A DNA stretch of 7,150 nucleotides from Gemmatimonadota bacterium (GTDB lineage Bacteria > Gemmatimonadota > Gemmatimonadetes > Longimicrobiales > Gaopeijiaceae). The stretch's first letter is position 1. Each line of letters begins with the position of its first letter. This document shows, in pieces, positions 5,741-7,150 of this stretch. The stretch lies in the NCBI GenBank assembly GCA_007127575.1, contig SKZC01000365.1, positions 1-7,150 on the forward strand. The letters are read 5' to 3'. The notes below the pieces were generated by a model that did no database searches, had not been told where the DNA came from, and was given only the letters and a program-made list of their open reading frames with translations. The translations under genes were made by a program, and so were the position numbers.

Positions 5741-5756
5741 TGGTACGGAAGGTGCA
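5741..5756 (+). promoter_or_regulatory. Sigma-54-like -24/-12 element upstream of the GT4 glycosyltransferase
   Basis: TGGTACG-GAAG-GTGCA, preceded by the favoured T, matches 10 of 12 fixed positions of TGGCACG-N4-TTGCW. Both the -24 GG and the -12 GC are intact at the canonical ten-base separation. The mismatches are T for C in the -24 box and G for the first T of the -12 box. Transcription would start near 5767, about 144 bases before the ATG at 5911. Of the four candidates this is one of the best at the invariant dinucleotides. Confidence 0.5.
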
Positions 5757-5853
5757 CACGGGGCCCCACAGTTCGATGAGCACCTTCTACGAGGGCACCC
5801 ACGCACCCCTCTGTGCAGCGCAGTGAGGCGTCATCCGGTTCAGGTGGACGGCG

Positions 5854-5876
5854 CCCGGGGTTTCGGCCCCGGGGCC
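5854..5876 (+). repeat. GC-rich hairpin and 12-base palindrome in the GT4 leader
   Basis: CCCGGGG (5854-5860) can pair with CCCCGGG (5867-5873) across a TTTCGG loop. Overlapping this, GGCCCCGGGGCC (5865-5876) is a perfect 12-base palindrome, so two alternative structures are possible. It ends 34 bases before the ATG at 5911, within the predicted leader. With no T-run it is not a typical terminator. It may affect ribosome access, or it may simply reflect the base composition. Confidence 0.4.
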
Positions 5877-5910
5877 TGAGTCCCGTTCCGGAGCCGGGCG
5901 CCGTGCGCTC

Positions 5911-7150
5911 ATGGTGTCCTTTCGCTTCCCGCCCCAGGGCCGGAGGGGGGGTCACCGGGTTGCCGCCTTCGCGAAGCATCTTCCCGGATGCAGATGGGAG
6001 CTCCGGGTGCTCACCGGTCCCCTGAACCACAGCGGGACACTCCACGATCCCACGCTGCTCAGGAAGATTCCTGCCGGGGTCGACGTCGTTCGGACCCGGC
6101 ACTGGGATTCCAAGGTATCGATGCGGAGAGCGCGGCGGCTCCGGATCGCCGGTCTGGTACGGGCTCTGACCCCGTCGTTTCCCAGCATGGAGGCGGGGTG
6201 GATCCGGCACGGATCCGCGGGCGGCCTCCGGATCCTGGAGGAGGGAGGGGTGGACCTCATCTACTCCTCCTCCTACCCCGTGTCCTCGCACGTGGTGGCG
6301 TACCTGCTGAAGCGACACACGGGCCTGCCCTGGGTCGCCGATTACCGGGACGAGTGGTCCATCCGGTCCGTGATTTCCTGGCCCACGCCCCTGCACCGTG
6401 CAGCGGCCACGTGGATGGACGGGAAGCTGATGGCGTCAGCGGACCGGGTGGTCACCACGAGTCCGGTCGACACGGAAGCCTTTCGGAAGGCCATTCCGGA
6501 CGCCGACCCGCTCAAGTACGTGACGATCGGGAACGGCTTCGACGGGGACGACTTCCTCGAGGGTTCCGATGCCGACCCCGACCCGTCGGCAACGGATCGC
6601 TTCACCCTTGCCCACGCGGGCCTCTTCCACGGGTGGCGTGACGCCGACGGGCTTCTCGTCGCCATCCGGCGACTCATCGAGGCGGGCACGATACCCCAGG
6701 ACCGGATCCGGCTCCTCTTCGTGGGCAAGACCGTGGGGCTCACCGACTCCTGGCTGGAGGAACGAGGGGTGCTGAAGGTGATGCCACCGGTGCCCCACGG
6801 GGAAGCGGTGCGAGTCATGCAGGCGGCCGACGCTCTCCTCCTCCTCAACATCGAGCGGGAGAACATCCTGGGGAAGACCTTCGAGTACCTGGCCGCACGC
6901 CGGTCCATCCTGGCCCTGATGCCCTCGGGGGCCACGGCGGACGTAGTCCGGGAGGCCCGGGCGGCGACGGTCCGTTCCCCCGAGGATGTGGACGGGATTG
7001 CAGAGATCCTCGCCGACCACTTTCGCCGGTGGAACGAGGGGGGGCTGGAGTCCGATTCGGACCCCGTGGTAGTCGAACGGTACTCGAGGCGCGGGACCAC
7101 CGAGCGGCTGGCTTCCCTCTTCGAAGAGACTCTGGCCCAGATCACGGGGA
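5911..7150 (+). CDS. Glycosyltransferase family 4-type (GT-B) protein, C-terminus cut by window edge
   Basis: 413 codons are visible and open to the last base; family members are usually about 400-440 residues, so only the extreme C-terminus is likely missing. The N-terminal domain starts with the strand MVSFRFPP (1-8), then the phosphate-loop region and HRVAAFAKHLPG (15-26). VDLIYSSSYPVSSHVVAYLLKR (114-135) and PWVADYRDEW (140-149) are typical of the Glyco_transf_4-like N-terminal domain. TTSPVDTEAF (182-191) and GNGFDGDDF (207-215) form the inter-domain link. The C-terminal domain has FTLAHAGLFHG (231-241) and NILGKTFEYLAAR (318-330). Glu317 and Glu325 form the EX7E donor-binding motif. The enzyme should transfer a nucleotide-activated sugar to a cytoplasmic lipid- or glycan-linked acceptor. 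ATG 5911 is the first usual start after the in-frame stop at 5824-5826. It leaves almost nothing before the first strand and has only a distant GGAG, so the start is uncertain. It appears to be the first gene of its transcription unit. Confidence 0.88.
   Translation, partial: MVSFRFPPQGRRGGHRVAAFAKHLPGCRWELRVLTGPLNHSGTLHDPTLLRKIPAGVDVVRTRHWDSKVSMRRARRLRIAGLVRALTPSFPSMEAGWIRHGSAGGLRILEEGGVDLIYSSSYPVSSHVVAYLLKRHTGLPWVADYRDEWSIRSVISWPTPLHRAAATWMDGKLMASADRVVTTSPVDTEAFRKAIPDADPLKYVTIGNGFDGDDFLEGSDADPDPSATDRFTLAHAGLFHGWRDADGLLVAIRRLIEAGTIPQDRIRLLFVGKTVGLTDSWLEERGVLKVMPPVPHGEAVRVMQAADALLLLNIERENILGKTFEYLAARRSILALMPSGATADVVREARAATVRSPEDVDGIAEILADHFRRWNEGGLESDSDPVVVERYSRRGTTERLASLFEETLAQITG

Larger units (their letters stand above)
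5319..5910. other. 592-base divergent intergenic region between the dehydrogenase and the GT4 glycosyltransferase
   Basis: No gene is supported. The open frames here have low-complexity Arg/Pro/Gly-rich translations, lack ribosome-binding sites and recognisable domains, and mostly overlap one another or run antisense into the downstream gene. The region contains a sigma-54-like element facing each neighbour (5397-5412 minus, 5741-5756 plus). It also contains a hairpin GGGCTC-GATG-GAGCCC (5646-5661) and a very GC-rich hairpin plus palindrome (5854-5876). About 330 bases separate the two promoter elements, enough for enhancer-like activator sites. CTCGGATTC at 5515-5523 also occurs in the other divergent region at 1234-1242. 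Confidence 0.75.

Noticed and set aside
5435..5879. Several overlapping small plus-strand frames in the second divergent region
   Set aside because: They overlap one another in different frames, have no Shine-Dalgarno or domain signature, and the promoter elements lie within or beside them.
5383..6396. A 337-codon open frame on the minus strand
   Set aside because: It is rich in Arg, Pro and Gly, has no recognisable fold, and lies antisense to the GT4 N-terminal domain. It arises from scarcity of stop codons in GC-rich DNA.
6342..7145. A 267-codon open frame on the minus strand across the GT4 C-terminal half
   Set aside because: The plus-strand translation carries clear GT4 motifs (EX7E, GKTFEYLAAR, ADYRDEW) through the same bases, while the minus-strand product is Ser/Arg-rich and featureless.

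Overview
This window is GC-rich DNA, about 60-65 % GC by eye. It probably comes from a diderm (Gram-negative-type) bacterium. Two things suggest this: a membrane-anchored, c-type-cytochrome-linked PQQ sugar dehydrogenase that needs a periplasm, and sigma-54-like promoter elements, a sigma factor that actinobacteria lack. A phylum such as Gemmatimonadota would fit, but that is only a guess. The gene content is that of a surface-polysaccharide (exopolysaccharide, capsule or O-antigen) locus.

Layout, left to right. (1) On the minus strand, rfbC (429-980, a dTDP-4-dehydrorhamnose 3,5-epimerase-type cupin) is followed after 18 bases by the N-terminal 136 residues of an NAD-dependent epimerase/dehydratase (1-410) that runs off the left edge. 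(2) A 490-base divergent intergenic region (981-1470). (3) On the plus strand, a GT-A-type glycosyltransferase with a DDD motif (1471-2319). (4) Converging on it with a 7-base gap, a bacterial GINT1_N-like five-bladed beta-propeller protein (2327-3301, minus). (5) Upstream of that on the same strand, a 639-residue protein with five membrane helices, a PQQ glucose/sorbosone dehydrogenase-type propeller and a C-terminal cytochrome c (3399-5318, minus). (6) A second long divergent intergenic region of 592 bases (5319-5910). (7) On the plus strand, a family-4-type glycosyltransferase (5911 to beyond 7150). It is almost complete.

The most striking non-coding signal is that each of the four divergent transcription units has a sequence resembling the sigma-54 -24/-12 promoter (TGGCACG-N4-TTGCW). 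Each is in the correct orientation and about 70-145 bases upstream of its start codon. This would explain why both divergent gaps are so long, since they leave room for enhancer-bound activators. The inference is a set of polysaccharide genes under common sigma-54/enhancer-binding-protein control, as is known for some exosortase-associated exopolysaccharide loci. No exosortase, activator or PEP-CTERM gene is visible here.

How the genes may work together (inferred): the epimerase pair makes a modified deoxysugar nucleotide, the two glycosyltransferases build the glycan, and the GINT1_N-like protein acts in glycan assembly or modification. The dehydrogenase would oxidise a sugar in the periplasm and pass electrons to its own heme. 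Its link to the polysaccharide is unknown. No tRNA, rRNA, CRISPR array, insertion sequence or recognisable rho-independent terminator was seen.
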